The notes: generated by a model from the sequence alone, not told the origin. Counted from the stretch's first letter, positions 23,041 to 35,493 are shown. The stretch is DNA of 64,000 bases from Caenorhabditis elegans (GCF_000002985.6 NC_003281.10:10540001-10604000), one strand, 5' to 3'. Program-made: numbers and translations.

Positions 23041-25281
23041 ATGGAGGATTACAAGTATCTATTCAAAGTGGTACTTGTGGGAAATGCGGGCGTTGGGAAA
23101 ACATGTCTAGTCAGAAAGTTCACACAGGTTTGGATTTTTAAAAAAATAAAAATTGATGAAAAATGAGGTTAGAAAGTAAAAAAATGCGAAAAAAAACCAA
23201 TTCTGCATTAAAATTTGCACAAAACCTCATATTTAAACAATTTCCTCGAAAAATTGCAAAAATAATCAATTTTTCAGGGTATATTTCCTCCTGGTCAAAG
23301 TGCAACAATCGGCGTCGATTTTATGATAAAAACTGTTAAAGTAGGGAACGATAAAATTAAGGTGGGAGATTTCAAAGTTTTTATTGAAAAATTTAAAATT
23401 TTCAGCTTCAAATTTGGGATACGGCAGGTCAGGAGAGGTTTCGATCGATTACGCAGAGTTATTACAGGTAGAAAGTTGGTTTTTAATAAGTGAAAAAATT
23501 ATTTCATTTTCAACCATTCAACAAAAAAAAAGAGAATATTGATTTTTTTTTCGAGAAAACCTTTTTAATATTTAAAAAATTAATAAAACTCACTAGAAAA
23601 AAAATCAACGATAATGAAATATTTGAAAATTTAAAAATATTGCGAAAAATCAATTTTCCATTGGCAAAAGTCGATAATTTCTAAATTAAACAATTTGATA
23701 AATTTCATAGAATTGAATTTTTTCAAAAATTTTAATTTAAAAGAGCTATTTCTTCACCAAAAAAAAAAGAAAAATTAACTTTATTAGGTAGAAATATTTA
23801 ATTTTTTGTAAAAAAAAACTTATATGGCTACTGTAGTGTCGATTTACGAGCTCAGCGATATTTAATTTTCTTCAGTTAAAGAAAAGATAATTTATCTATT
23901 AATAAATGTTATCCGTAAATCGACATCAGCGCTACAGTAGTCATTTAAAGAAAAAAGAATTACTGTAGTTTTCGCTACGAGATATTTTTAGATAATTAAA
24001 TTTTATAATTAAATTTTTAAAAGTTTTTCCTAATGAAAAAAATTTTCCAGAAGCGCCCACGCAATAGTTCTAGTGTACGATGTATCGTGTCAACCATCAT
24101 TTGATTGTCTTCCAGAATGGCTTGGTGAAATCGAAAGTTATGCAAATCGGCGAGTTTTGAAAATTCTTGTTGGTAAGTTTGGGGGAATTTAGATTTAAAA
24201 AATACTAAATATTTGAAATTTTGCAGGAAACAAAGTCGATAAGGGAGACGAACGGGAAGTTCCCGAACGAATTGGAAGAGATTTTTCTGATGTGAGCATT
24301 AAAAAAAATTCTTGGTATTTTTCTAGAAACTGTCAGAATTCCCAAAAAATTATTAATAAAAATAATTTTCTGAATTAATTTGCACAGTTTCTAGTAGAAT
24401 ATCAGAAATTAGGGAATTTTCGACATTTAAACATCAAATTATTCGAAAGAAAACAGGCATTTTTCGACTTTTTACCTCAAGCTTTCAAAAAAATTTTATT
24501 TTTTAATTTTCAGGTCAACCAATTCGACTATTTTCTTGAAACTTCGGCACTTGACGCGACAAATGTAGATCAATTGTTCGAACAAGTCGCCACAAGGTTA
24601 ACAAATGATATGAAACTCACTGATGAACGGTTTGTGGATTTTTTGTAGGAAATTTGAGAAAAAATGACAGAAAAAAGTGAAAAAAACGAGTTTTTAGAGA
24701 ATCTTTCAAAAATAATTTTTAACTAATTTTGGGGGAAATTTAAAAAAATATTTGAAAAAATACAAAATCAGGATTTTTAATTAAAAAATTATAAAAAAAT
24801 ATTTTTAATAGAAATTAGAAAATTGTAATATTTTTTAATTTAAATCAGAAATTCATAAAAGAAAAAAATAAAATTAGAAATAACAAATTTATGGACTTTT
24901 AAAGAAAAATTTCTTTAAAAAATTTAAAAATTATGAACAAATTTAAACTAAGAAAAACATGAAAAAATTAAAAATTTTGCGAAATGCAAAATCAGAAAAA
25001 AAAAATCGAAAATTGAAAAAATCGAATTCATGAAGCAATTTAATATAAGAAATCTATGAATAAATATGGATACCATTAATTTTAAATTTTGAAGTAAATA
25101 AAATTAATTTTCATACTGAAAAATCTAAAATTTCTTTTTTTTTGTAAATAAATATATATATTCCAGGGTACACCAATTCCGAGCAGACGCGACGAACTCC
25201 TCTTCCAGCACGGGCGGTCCCATCAAATTAATCGATCGAGCGCAGACACAACTGAATTCCTGTTGTACTCGACAATCTTAG
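23041..25281 (+). CDS. rab-30: Rab30-type small GTPase, 216 aa
   Basis: Seven exons: 23041-23127, 23278-23361, 23406-23467, 24051-24172, 24227-24291, 24514-24629, 25167-25281. All Ras-family nucleotide motifs are present: P-loop GNAGVGKT (14-21), switch II WDTAGQE (61-67), NKVD (120-123) and ETSA (149-152). The C-terminus ends NSCCTRQS, so the prenylated double cysteine is followed by four residues; human Rab30 also ends in CC plus a short tail. Rab30 acts on Golgi membranes in vesicle traffic and Golgi integrity. The start follows a TTGTTCCAG acceptor ending at 23025, suiting trans-splicing or a 5' UTR intron. Intron 3 carries a partial inverted-repeat element. I recall this gene as the upstream neighbour of acdh-11. 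Confidence 0.93.
23825..24000. repeat. Partial ACTACAGTA/CGATTTACGG inverted repeat in a rab-30 intron
   Basis: Left CTACTGTAGTGTCGATTTAC and right GTAAATCGACATCAGCG, CTACAGTAG form the inner arms. The right side continues with AATTACTGTAGTTTTCGC and TACGAGATATTT as in full copies; the outer left arm is missing. Confidence 0.6.
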
Positions 25282-25718
25282 CATTATCTTTTTCCTCAAT
25301 TTTTTGTCAAACTGTGATAATTCAAATTTCTATTTTTTTTTTTTGAACAATCTTCCCTAGTCAATTCTTTCATTAATATCATCATCCTGTGCTAAATCAT
25401 TACAGTATTTCTTTCTTTTTTCTTTAAAAATTGCATTTTCTTTTCAAATTTTTCTCTGAAAATTTGAAATTCTCCCCCCGTAGCCAGTCAATCTCAATCC
25501 GCTCATTTTCCATAATATTTGCCTTTTTTGTACACATTTTGGGTGATTTTATTGTTTTATTTTTATTTTTTGAAAATTTGAAATTAAATTTTATATTTGA
25601 AAAGCTCAAATTTTGAGACGCAAATTACTACACTGTGTAACTCTCCATGTAGATATTTTGAACTCATTTTGTCACATGGTCGCCAAAAAAAATTCGTCTA
25701 GGTGGCTTATTACCTAGA

Positions 25719-26063
25719 CGCGAAATTTAGTGATTTTTGCGCCAAAAATACGGTATCTGGTCTCAACACGACAAATTTTTCGTGATTTGCGAATACTTAG
25801 GTATGCGCCTTTAAAGAGTACAGTAATTATCATATTTTTCTGCTGCTATTTTTCATAGTTTTTCGATTAAAAATATTTTTATTGAAAAAAACCCAAAAAA
25901 TATTTTTAAAAAAACTTAAATTCGATTAAAAAAATCCGCGAAATTCGAAATTACAGTACTCCTTGAAGGTGCACACCTTTTCGCTTTTAACTAAAATTTT
26001 CGCGTCGAGACCAGGTACCGTATTTTTAGCGCTAAAATCACAAAATTTCGTGTCTTTGGCTAC
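25719..26063. repeat. Inverted-repeat element (GGTCTCG/GCGCCTTTAAAG family), copy 2
   Basis: The ends read CGCGAAATTTAGTGATTTTT and its complement. Inside each end come GCGCCAAAAATACGGTA, GGTCTC and TGCGCCTTTAAAGAGTACAG in mirror order. It is a complete foldback between rab-30 and acdh-11. Confidence 0.7.
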
Positions 26064-26137
26064 ATATGAGAACGACTACACGCAAGAAAGATAACCAAAG
26101 TGTAGCCAGCCGGTGGTGAGAGAGCACTATATCAGTG

Positions 26138-26147
26138 GAGACGCAGA
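26138..26147 (+). promoter_or_regulatory. GAGACGCAGA promoter-type motif upstream of acdh-11
   Basis: The complement TCTGCGTCTC is a motif I recall as common in C. elegans promoters. It lies about 140 bp before the acdh-11 ATG. The same motif appears about 125 bp before the three-finger gene (35494-35504) and at 41722-41733. Confidence 0.45.
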
Positions 26148-26285
26148 CGTATGTCTCTCGTTTCTCCTGATGAGTGTATCACACGTTCCATACATTATTA
26201 TTTGTATTTTTTCCCGACGTTTTCTGTTTTATTGGTCATTTATTTGCCATTATACAGATTACTCCGCCCAGAGACACAGGCCAAA

Positions 26286-29200
26286 ATGCATCGAATTGGC
26301 AACGCTGTCAGGTAATTCTTTTTGTGTGTTCGGGAAAGTTCAAATTTATTTTTAAATTCCCCACTTTTAATTTTTTTCGATAGTCGAAAAAACTATGCTA
26401 ATCAGAAAATTAGGAACTCTTCAGTTTAAAAAAAAATTTTCGACCTTATTTTTTTTCTGAAAATGTCATTTTTTCTATTACCAAAAAATAAAATTTCAAT
26501 ATTTTCTCCAAAAAAACCTTTTAAAAATCAAATAACCGCACGCTTTTTTCATGTTAAAAATTTTTTTTTGTAAAAATCAAAATTTTCCAGAATGGCTTCA
26601 TCCTCGTCGGCAAACGCCACAATCACCGCCAGACACACACAATACAGCCACGCAAAGACGGGCGGTTTCAGTCAGACGGGACCCACACTGCACAATCCTT
26701 ATAAGTTCGTTAATTGGTTTTGAAAATTTTTAAAAATTCAAATTGTATTACCCGGTCTCGTCGCGACAATTGTTTTTAATCAAAAAAGGCATGCGCCTTT
26801 AAAGAGTACTGTAGTTTCAAAATTTGCGGATTAAAAAAAACGATTCTCTGTAATTTTTCGATGAAAAATATATTCACTTGTTTCGAAACCTGGAATAATG
26901 TAATGTAAAAAAAGGAAAATCGATTAAAAAAGTCCGCAATGTTTCAAGTTACAGTACTCTTTAAAAGCGCACACCATTTTCATATAAAATAAAAAATGTT
27001 TCGCGTCGAGACCGGATACCGTATATTTGGCGCAAAAAACACAAAATTTGAATAAAAAAGTTTTATAATTTTAAATTTCTATTCTGCGGAATTTTTTATT
27101 AGATTTTTCATAGTTTTGATAAAAATATTTTTATTTATTTATTGAAAAACTACACATATTCTCACAAATCTTGAGAAAAGTATAAACTATTGACAAAAAC
27201 TCCACAGAATCGAAAGTTTGAAATTACAGTACCCTCTTGAAGGCGCACACATATGTTTGCATTTAGCAAAAATTTGTCGCGTTGAGACCAGGTACCGTAT
27301 TTTTGATACGAAATTTAGCGTATGAGTATTTAAAAAAAAGTTATTTAATAATTGAAATTCCATTTAAATAACAATTTCAAACTTATTTAAAATGTTTTTT
27401 CCAGAGATGACCCAATTCTCGACCGAACGCTCCGTCGGCTTCTCCCCGAATCGGAATACATGAGAGTGGCTGCAGATTTATCGAAATTTGGCGACCGCAT
27501 AACATCAGAAGTCGAGCATCTCGGGAGACAAGCAGAACTCGAACAACCTCGTCTCGAACATCAAGATGCTTGGGGAAAACGAGTTGATAAACTGATTGTG
27601 TGCAATGAGTGGCACAAATTGAAACAAATTTGTGCAGAAGAAGGAGTGATTAGTATTGGATACGAAGATTCTGTTGATCCATTTGTTCGGAGAATTCATC
27701 AAGTTGCAAAGCTTTTCCTATTCTCTCCATCTGCTGGATTAGTTTCCTGTCCGATGGCTATGACTGATGGAGCTGTTAAAACACTTACTGTAGGTCAAAA
27801 ATATTTGATACTGGCAGAAAAGCCGAAATTTCAAATTTAAAATAAAAAAGCGTATATTATTACGGGGACAAAAAATGTTAAAAATGCGTATTGCACAACA
27901 TATTTGACGCGCAAAATATAACTATATCTCGCAGCGAAAACTACAGTAACCCTTTAAATGACTACTGTAGTGGTTGTGTCGGTTTACGGGCTCGATTTAC
28001 GGGCCCGATTTACGAAACCAATTTTAACAGCGGTTTTCAATTTTCTGTAGTTTTTTTTTGCTGTATTTTTATACATTATCGATTAATAAATTATTTCCGT
28101 ATATTTTGATATTTTAACGCTGGTGTCGATTTACGGAACTCAGGTTTTAATCGATAAAATGTCTTTTAAAAATAAAGAACATTAAATACAGCTACAGTAA
28201 TTATTTAAGGAATTACTGTAGTTTTCGCTGCGAGATATTTTGCGCGTCAAATATGTTGTGCAGTACGCATTCTCAGAATTTTGTATTCCCGATTAATACA
28301 TATTATTACTAGAACAATAAATCATGAGAATGCGTACTTGGTGCATCTTATTTGACGCGCGATATCTCTTAGCGAGAACAGTTTTCGCTAAGAGATATCG
28401 CGCGTCAAATAAAATGCACCAAGTACGCATTCTCATGATTTATTGTTCCCGTAAAACTGTTAAATCTCTATTAAATTTCTAAAATTTTCAATTTTTTTCA
28501 AAAAAATTATTAAAAAGTTTTTTTTTTCTTCTTAATTTGACCCAATTTAATATTGTATATCAAATTTCTCTAGTGGTACGGTAGGGGTACTGTACCGGTT
28601 TATCATCAATCAAGTTCATAAGTAAGCGGTAGTACTACAAATTCCCTTAAAAAAAATTTCTAGGTTACTGTAGTACTACTGTTGTTAAATTAAATTACAA
28701 CAGCTCTGTTCATTTGCTCTAAAAATGTATTTATAATATCATGGAAAACCAATATAAAATAATAAAATCTTCAGTCCCTAAACCTCTACGGAAAGCACAA
28801 GCTAGCCACCGAAGCTGTTGATCGTCTGAGATCTCGGGATCCTTCGAAAGCCTGGACTAGTGGACAATGGATGACTGAGAAGAAGGGTGGAAGTGATGTG
28901 GCAGGTGGATGTGACACGTATGCTGTACAAATCGATAAGGATACTGTAGGATTTTCAGGAAAGACTACGATATTCTATGCAAATTAGAGATTTCAGTACC
29001 GTCTCCACGGCTATAAATGGTTCAGTAGTGCAGTGGATGCTGACGTGGCATTGACTCTCGCAAGAATCGTTGATTCGGATGGAAATGCGCTCGAAGGATC
29101 ACGTGGACTTTCCCTATTCCTTTTGAAAATCCGTGATGAATCCGGAAACCTGAACGGTATTCAAATGGTTCGATTGAAGAATAAGCTGGGAACTAAACAG

Positions 29201-31549
29201 TTGCCAACGGCCGAATTGCTTCTCGATGGGGCAATCGCCGAACGAATCGGAGATCAGGGACGTGGTGTGGCCGGGATTTCGAATATGTTGAATATTACGA
29301 GAATTCATAATGCAGTCGCATCGTTGGGATACATGAGAAGGTAAAAATTGAAAAAAAAATCGAAAAAAAAACGTGATTTTTGAAAACCCTCCGACATGAG
29401 AACTGCGACCAATCAGCGATTCGCTCCGTCCACTTTCGAACCAATCAGACGGGGTGGGCGGAGTTAGAAGACGCTGATTGGTCTTGCAGTTCTCTTTCGA
29501 CATTTTTTCGGTGGTTTTTTTTTTAAATTTCAAGCTATTTTGGGTGATTTATGATTTTCAAAATTCCCATTTTTCAACCTGACTTTTTTCCAGAATTATC
29601 TCACTGGCCAGAGATTACTCCACAAAACGTGTCGTTTTTGGGCAAACACAGGTAAAAATTTAAAATTTTCAATTATTTTAGTTACCCAGGCGCGAAAATT
29701 TCTGTAAAAAATACTGTATTAGGTCTCGACACGAAAAATGTTTGTTAGATGCAAAAAGGCGTGTGCCTTTAACGAGTACAGTAATTTCAGAAAGTGCAAT
29801 TTTAATTTTTTATTTCAAAAATCGATAGAAACACTATGAAAAATAGATAAAAAAAATCCCGCGGAAGCTAAGTCCTAAGCCCGCCAACAATTTTTTGAAA
29901 CTACAGTACTCTTTAAAGGCGCACACCTTTTCGCATTATAAACAATTGTCGTGAGACCCGGTACCGTAGTTTTGATACTTTTCCGAAAAAAATAATCCGT
30001 TTCACTAAACTTTGGAAAAAATTCCGAAGTTTTCCACTTTTTTGATTTTTCAGACCAATTAAACCTTTGGAAAATCCTTTTTTTGTTCTGGAAAATCCAT
30101 AATTTTTTGGAAATCGATACTTCTTTTTAGAAAATCAATAATTTTTTGACCTTCATGAAATTTAAAGATGTTTCCAAAAAAACTTTAAACATTTTCAGTC
30201 CAAATGGCCTCTCCACACGACAACTCTAGCAAAAATGGAAGTAGATACCCGTGGCTCAATGCTTCTTCTCTTCGAAGCCGCCCGTCTCCTCGGACTCTCA
30301 GAAGCTGGAAAAAGCAGTGACGTAGAAGCAATGATGCTCCGTTTGATCACTCCGGTGCTCAAGCTGTACGCTGGAAAACAGGCGGTCCCGATGGTTTCTG
30401 AAGGAATTGAATGTTTTGGTGGACAGGGATATATGGAGGATACTGGTCTACCAACGCTGCTTCGTGATGCTCAAGTAACTCCAATTTGGGAAGGAACTAC
30501 CAATGTTCTATCACTTGATGTGCTTCGTGTATTTTCTGGAAAAGAAAATATTTTGTTGGCTTTTGGAAAACGGGTTGAGCAACTTTTGGGAAATACCAAG
30601 ACTGGTTGGTATTTGGAATTTTTTTAATTTTATTTTGCTACGTGGCCGTGGAAAAATATCGGTGGCCGAATTTTCTAGTTTTTTTTTGAAACTTTTTTTT
30701 AGACTTCTCGGAGAAAATTTAAAAAATTTTCACAAAATAAATCAAGAATTTGAAATTTCTAGTAATTTTTTAATAAAAAATAATAATAATTTTCGAAACG
30801 AAATTCTTCCAGAAATACAAAAAGTTCCACTAGAGTGTCATAAATTCGAATTTCCCGCCAAAATGTATTTTCCTAGGAATTTGAATTTCCCGCCACCAAT
30901 AGGTTATTTTTAGAAGATTTGAATTCCCCGCCATATTTTTTCTCAAAAAAATTGAATTTCCCGCTCATTTCGAAATAAAAATAAACTTTTGGGAATCGCA
31001 GAATTTTGAGTTGTTTAAAAATTACTTTTCAAATATCCGGAAAATAATTTTTTGAAAAGTTGAAAAAAAAAAACTCGGCCACCGAAAAATAACTACATTT
31101 TTTAAAAAATCAGAAATTTTCAGAAAACAATATTAAGAATAAAAATTATGGTGAAATTCCAATGAAAAACCTTTTATATAATTGAAAATAAAATTCCAGA
31201 AGACGAGAAGCTGAAAAAATCGAAAGAAGCCGTGGAATCAGCTCTAAAACAACTTCAAAAACTTCTCGTAAAAGCGAGTGATTCTGCAATTCAAGGTGAA
31301 ACTCGCATCGACTCAGTCGCTCGTCACATCGCCTTCACCATCGCCCGCATTTATTCTGGAGCTCTTCTCATCGATCACGCTTCGGATTCCAGTGTTGCCA
31401 ATCAATCGGATATTGAGGTTGCATATCGTTATTGCTGTGAGCAGCCACTCATTGATCTTCGTTGGGAATGGTTTGCCAGTGAACGAGTCAAAGCTGATCG
31501 GGAAATTGTATTCGATAATTTTACTGCGCTTGAGAAGAGCAAAATTTGA
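26286..31549 (+). CDS. acdh-11: Acyl-CoA dehydrogenase ACDH-11, 617 aa
   Basis: Eight exons: 26286-26311, 26591-26704, 27405-27789, 28775-28945, 28997-29340, 29594-29651, 30199-30604, 31200-31549. They join to 617 residues beginning [19 protein letters not shown]. The protein has the ACAD fold: an N-terminal helical part, a middle domain with [12 protein letters not shown], and a C-terminal helical domain with [15 protein letters not shown] and [17 protein letters not shown], features of the AidB-like/long ACAD branch. A further C-terminal helical extension follows. From published work as I recall it, ACDH-11 binds and sequesters C11/C12 acyl-CoA, so limiting NHR-49-driven fat-7 expression during heat adaptation. 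Several introns carry inverted-repeat elements. The start is set by the first in-frame ATG after the acceptor. Confidence 0.96.
26745..27300. repeat. Two adjacent GGTCTCG/GCGCCTTTAAAG inverted-repeat elements in an acdh-11 intron
   Basis: The first copy runs from CCGGTCTCGTCGCGACAA near 26752 to its complement ending near 27010 (GTCGAGACCGGATACCGTA). The second ends near 27300 with GTTGAGACCAGGTACCGTA; its left arm is incomplete. Together they make up most of the second acdh-11 intron. Confidence 0.65.
27862..28292. repeat. Full ACTACAGTA/CGATTTACGG inverted-repeat element in an acdh-11 intron
   Basis: The left arm is TATTACGGGGACA, AATGCGTATTGCACAACATA, TTTGACGCGCAAAATA, ACTACAGTAACCC; the right arm is its complement, ending GTGCAGTACGCATTCTC and TTCCCG. 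The centre is AT-rich and non-coding. Confidence 0.7.
28312..28448. repeat. Near-perfect 137-bp hairpin in an acdh-11 intron
   Basis: The arms of about 65 nt are almost identical complements (left GAACAATAAATCATGAGAAT; right ATTCTCATGATTTATTGTTC) with a loop of only a few bases near AGCGAGAACAGTTTTCGCT. The outer bases resemble the ends of the neighbouring element, so it is probably a miniature derivative. Confidence 0.85.
29690..29970. repeat. Inverted-repeat element (GGTCTCG/GCGCCTTTAAAG family) in an acdh-11 intron
   Basis: Left TAGGTCTCGACACGAAAAAT and GTGTGCCTTTAACGAGTACA pair with right TGTACTCTTTAAAGGCGC-type sequence (written ACAGTACTCTTTAAAGGCGC) and GTCGTGAGACCCGGTACCG. Confidence 0.65.
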
Positions 31550-32787
31550 TTTGTATTTTCTTTTTTATTCCTTCGTGTACAATTATAAATTATAGACAGC
31601 TTCATTTTTAATATGCATTGCAGAATTTTTTTTCAAATTTTACAGCTCATTATAAATTCAAAAGACGAACACTTCTACTACAGTAATCTAATCATATTCA
31701 TCGATAGGTGGCCGCCAAAATAGAAAACTCGGCCAACAATTTTTGAGACATGTTTCATGAAAAATGTTCAAAAAAGTAGCGAAGAAAATGATATCTCAAT
31801 TTTTAGAAAAATTCGGCCACCGATTTTTTTTTCGCGGCTATGATATGTATCTAGAAATACGATTAAAAACATGGCAAACAATAATTGAAAGAATACTCTT
31901 AGTTCAGTGTCTCCGTTTACAAAAAAAAAACCAATTTTTAGAAAACTCGGCCACCGATTTTTTTTTCGCGGCCATGTAACTTACACTTGTTAGCTTTGGT
32001 TATAATATACGTAAGTATTTTGAAAGAAATTGAGAGAATCACATTTTAAATTTGCCCCAAATTTCAAAAAAATTATGTTCTTCTAAAAAAAAAACTCGGC
32101 CACCGATTTTTTCCCGGCCATGCACAAAATCGATACAGATCAATTTCTAAATTTTGTTTAGCATATCAAGTTAAAAAAAAGATTTTTTTCAATTTTCGAA
32201 AAAAACGTTCGGCCATCGATTTTTCACGGCCACATTTCAAATTCCGATCTTTTTGTGAAAAAATATCACAAATTATCTTTGAAAAACCAAGAAATTCGAT
32301 ATTTTTGTCTAAACTTTTAGATTAATCAATTTTCTGAATTCGAAAATTCTCGAAAAATTCTCTGTGTTTTTGCGAAAAAATCGGTGGCCGAGTTTTCTCA
32401 AATCTGATTTTATTTTTGATTTTTTTTTAAAACAACACATAAGGATTTTCACAAAAAAGCGAAAAACTTTATTGTTTTTCTTAAAGAAAATACAAGAAAA
32501 TTATTATTATAATAATCAAATTATAAATTTGCATAATATAAACACATGGAATCACTGGCCAACTTTTGCGCCGTGGCCGAAGTTTTCTCATTCGCGGCCA
32601 CGTGGCAAAACCCAACCTATGGAAAAGAAATACCCTTTTTTACAGTGAATTGTGAGAAGACAGGTCAGAATTGGTTTTTAAAATAACTTTGCAGAAAAAA
32701 GTGGAAAATTGGAAAATTATCACAAAATGAAGCAGAGCTCCACCGGCGAGCCGGGACTAGAGAGAAAATTAGCGTCTATTTAGGAAG
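31550..32787. other. Spacer between convergent genes with GGCCACCGATTTTT repeats
   Basis: The stretch contains at least six units of the form AAAACTCGGCCACCGATTTT followed by TTCGCGGCCATG, spaced about 100-150 bp apart between 31700 and 32600. No gene was seen. It serves as the shared 3' region of acdh-11 and the three-finger gene. Confidence 0.6.
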
Positions 32788-35370
32788 TTAGAGGACAAAA
32801 TAAAGAATAGATGAAGCTGCTAAGGAGAAAATAGTAGAATATCGGGAAACTGAATTAATTGATTCTTCCTGAGCTTCGTCATGATGCTTGTGATGGTGTT
32901 TGTGATGGTGATGAGCTGATCTGGAAATTATTGATTTTTTGAAAGAGTTCTCAGAAAATTTGAATTTATCGTCAATTTTTTTCTGTGGAAATTTGAAAAT
33001 CCCTCAAACATTTGTCACGAAAATTGGAACATTTCGAAAAAAGAATTTTGACCTAGTTGTGACCTTTTCCCCCTAACTCCAACACCCCCTAAGTTTCAAA
33101 TAACCTGAATAATTTTCTAAAATTTCAAAATCCACGTCATTCTTTCTTCCAGCCGGTTTTTTTTTCATTTTCACAGAAAATGTTTTGAATTACACAAAAA
33201 ACAATCGGCATATTGCCATTTGACACCTGATATCCGGTGCCAAATTCGGTTAGAATTCAAATAATTTTTTTTGTTCACTTACTTGTCTGGCCACATGGAG
33301 AAATTGCAAAAGTCCGGAGCGTTACAACCGCAAATTTTCACCGAGACTCCGCTTTTTGAGGTTCTGGAAAAGGAAAAATATTTAGAAAATGAGTAATATA
33401 ACATGGTGCATCGACTTTTAGAATACTGTTTGGTACGTGGCCTAGAAAATTAGAAAACTCGGTCATGCTTATGAAAATCTACAGAGAATTGTAAAATAAC
33501 TCTGTGACCGAGTTTTTGCTCTTTCTGAGCAATGTGCAATAAAATCGAAAAATAGAAAAAAAAAGATCAATTGGATAAAATAGCCGATAATTAAATTTTG
33601 GAATACATTTTTTTAAGTCCGCACCTTGAATAATCGAGAAAGTAAGTCTAAAATTTAAAAAAGTTATCGAATAGTTGAAAAACTATTTTTTTGGAATTTA
33701 TCCATAAATTGCAAAGAAATTTTTCAAAATGTTCACAAAAATTGGAAAATAGAAAATTTAATTTTTGCTCAAAAACTATTTTTAAAATCAATTCTTATCG
33801 ATGGAAGATAAATAAAACTGAAAAACTAGTCCGCCAAACAAAAACAGCTGAGCTTGCAAACATGGTGCATCGATCACCAAAAATAAAAGTTGACCTACCG
33901 GTTATGACAGCTTCCGTCTTTCAAACCCCTCGTGTGACATGTGTAATGAATTCCCATCGATGGATGATCCAGCATAAGACATGCTGAAATAAAGAGTATG
34001 ACGTCACAGTTCCTCAACATGGAAGAGAAATTAAGTGGTGGCCGAACTTTTCCAATGTGACCCCTATGTTTGTATTTGTAAATTATCCGCTAGATTTAGT
34101 GAAGGACATTTTTCGCTAACGGATTTGTTTATTATAATAATCTCGAGTAGACATGGGGGTACCCAGTGAATGGAGTAATTCACTTGGAGAAGAGGTTCAC
34201 TGCCGGATATAATTACTTGTTTTGTACATCTTTGCATGGGTATTAATGGAACTGGTGACGTGGCCTAGAAAATTCTAGGCCACCGATTTTTGAAATTAAA
34301 ATTGAATGCAAAAATTTCTCATTGTGTAATTTTTGATAATTTTTAAACGATTTGTTGTGAAAAAACTCTGCAATTAATTTTAGGCCACTTGTAAAAAAAT
34401 TAAATAGAATTTTAAATGCTTTTCAGAAAAAGTCCCAGTTTCCAGGCCACATGAAAAAACTAGGCCAGATGGAAAATATCGGCCATATGGGAAAACTCGG
34501 AAACTCATTTCTAGGTCACATAAAAAACTTGAAAATTTCCAATTTCTTAGACTATGTACATGAGAAAACTCGACCATTTGATTTTTTCTAGGCCATATGA
34601 AAAAACTCGGCCACTTGATTTTTCTAGGTTCCTGTTCCTTCTCAATATTAAGAAACCATGAGATCATGAGAATGCCTACCGTTTTGGCGCTGGAATATCT
34701 CGTAGCGAAGGCACCTAAATCTCTCTTCACCGCATGTTCTCTCTGCTGCCGCTACTTTCGCGCCAGAAAGTAGGCATTCTCATGAATTCATGGTTTCTTA
34801 ATACCCCTTCATTAAGGAATCCCGAGGATTCAATTCTATTAATTATTTGTCATGCTCAATGCTCAGAATCCATTTTTGCTCTTTCTCAGAGTCAATTCGA
34901 ATGCACCGGAAGTTTGGTCGACAGGTTCTAGCCGATTTAGCCAATTCGGGCGGGAAAGAGCCTAAGCATGTCCTCTAATCTTGAGACATAGAACGTAGAG
35001 TGAAATGTGTGTTGACTAGTGGAAAACTAGTGAACTGAACTTTGCTTGGCCGTGGCCGAGGGGTTTGGAAAACTCTTCCATGTTCGAAAAATTGGTATAA
35101 ATCGCTTGGCACCAATACTGAGCAGGCACGTTTTTAAAACAGCCATATCTTCTTAACTGCTGTAGATATCAAAAAGTTTTCTACTGACAAAATGTTGCCT
35201 TTTCTATATAAAAAAACCAACTCACATCCATTTTCAGTTTCGCACACACCATCTGTACACGTCACCGTTTCGGACTCTTTTGTGCATTTACAACGAACGG
35301 CTGCCACGTGGGAAACTGTAGTGAGAAGGAGAACGGCAGAAAGTACCAGAAGACAATTCGATGGATGCAT
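32788..35370 (-). CDS. Secreted three-finger (Ly6/activin-receptor-like) protein with His-rich stalk, probably GPI-anchored, 147 aa
   Basis: Four exons, 35226-35370, 33899-33983, 33283-33363 and 32788-32920, join in phase to 147 residues. Residues 1-24 form a signal peptide (MHPSNCLLVLSAVLLLTTVS). The mature part has ten cysteines in a three-finger spacing: it starts CKCTKESETVTC and ends with a CGCNAPDFCN motif typical of Ly6 and activin-receptor ectodomains. A stalk follows, SAHHHHKHHHKHHDEAQEES, then a hydrophobic C-terminus (TIFSLAASSILYFVL) with no basic tail, as in GPI signals. Family knowledge suggests a cell-surface binding or modulatory role; the ligand is unknown. The His cluster could bind metal, which is inference. 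The first intron is 1.2 kb and contains a TTAA-flanked mini-element. Confidence 0.85.
34370..34640. repeat. Degenerate TAGGCCACATGAAAAAACTCGG repeat cluster
   Basis: Seven or so units built on TAGGCCA(C/T)(A/T)TG(A/G)AAAA(A/T)CT recur every 30-50 bp inside the first intron of the three-finger gene. The open frame at 34380-34730 is a by-product. Confidence 0.55.
34648..34801. mobile_element. TTAA-flanked miniature inverted-repeat element
   Basis: A 154-bp unit is bounded by TTAA on both sides (34648-34651 and 34798-34801). The arms are GAAACCATGA, then TCATGAGAATGCCTAC, and their complements GTAGGCATTCTCATGA, then TCATGGTTTC. Precise TTAA flanks are the signature of piggyBac-like or PALTTAA-type elements. 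It has no coding capacity. Confidence 0.75.
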
Positions 35371-35493
35371 TGTACGTAAACTGACAGAAATAAGTGAATT
35401 GGAAGAAGAAGAAGAAGAAGCTGAAATGATATGATGATAATAGAGGCAATGAGCCGGAAAATTGGATAAACGGAAATAGTACACGGGGTGAAA

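Larger units (their letters stand above)
25282..26285. other. rab-30 3' end and acdh-11 upstream region
   Basis: About 1 kb separates the two same-strand genes. It includes an inverted-repeat element (25719-26063) and, after it, the probable acdh-11 promoter with GAGACGCAGA at 26138-26147. A CATTATACAG acceptor ends 28 nt before the acdh-11 ATG. Confidence 0.5.

Noticed and set aside
35192..35434. Plus-strand 80-codon frame over the three-finger first exon
   Set aside because: It is the shadow of the signal-peptide exon on the other strand; the Glu run is its complement.
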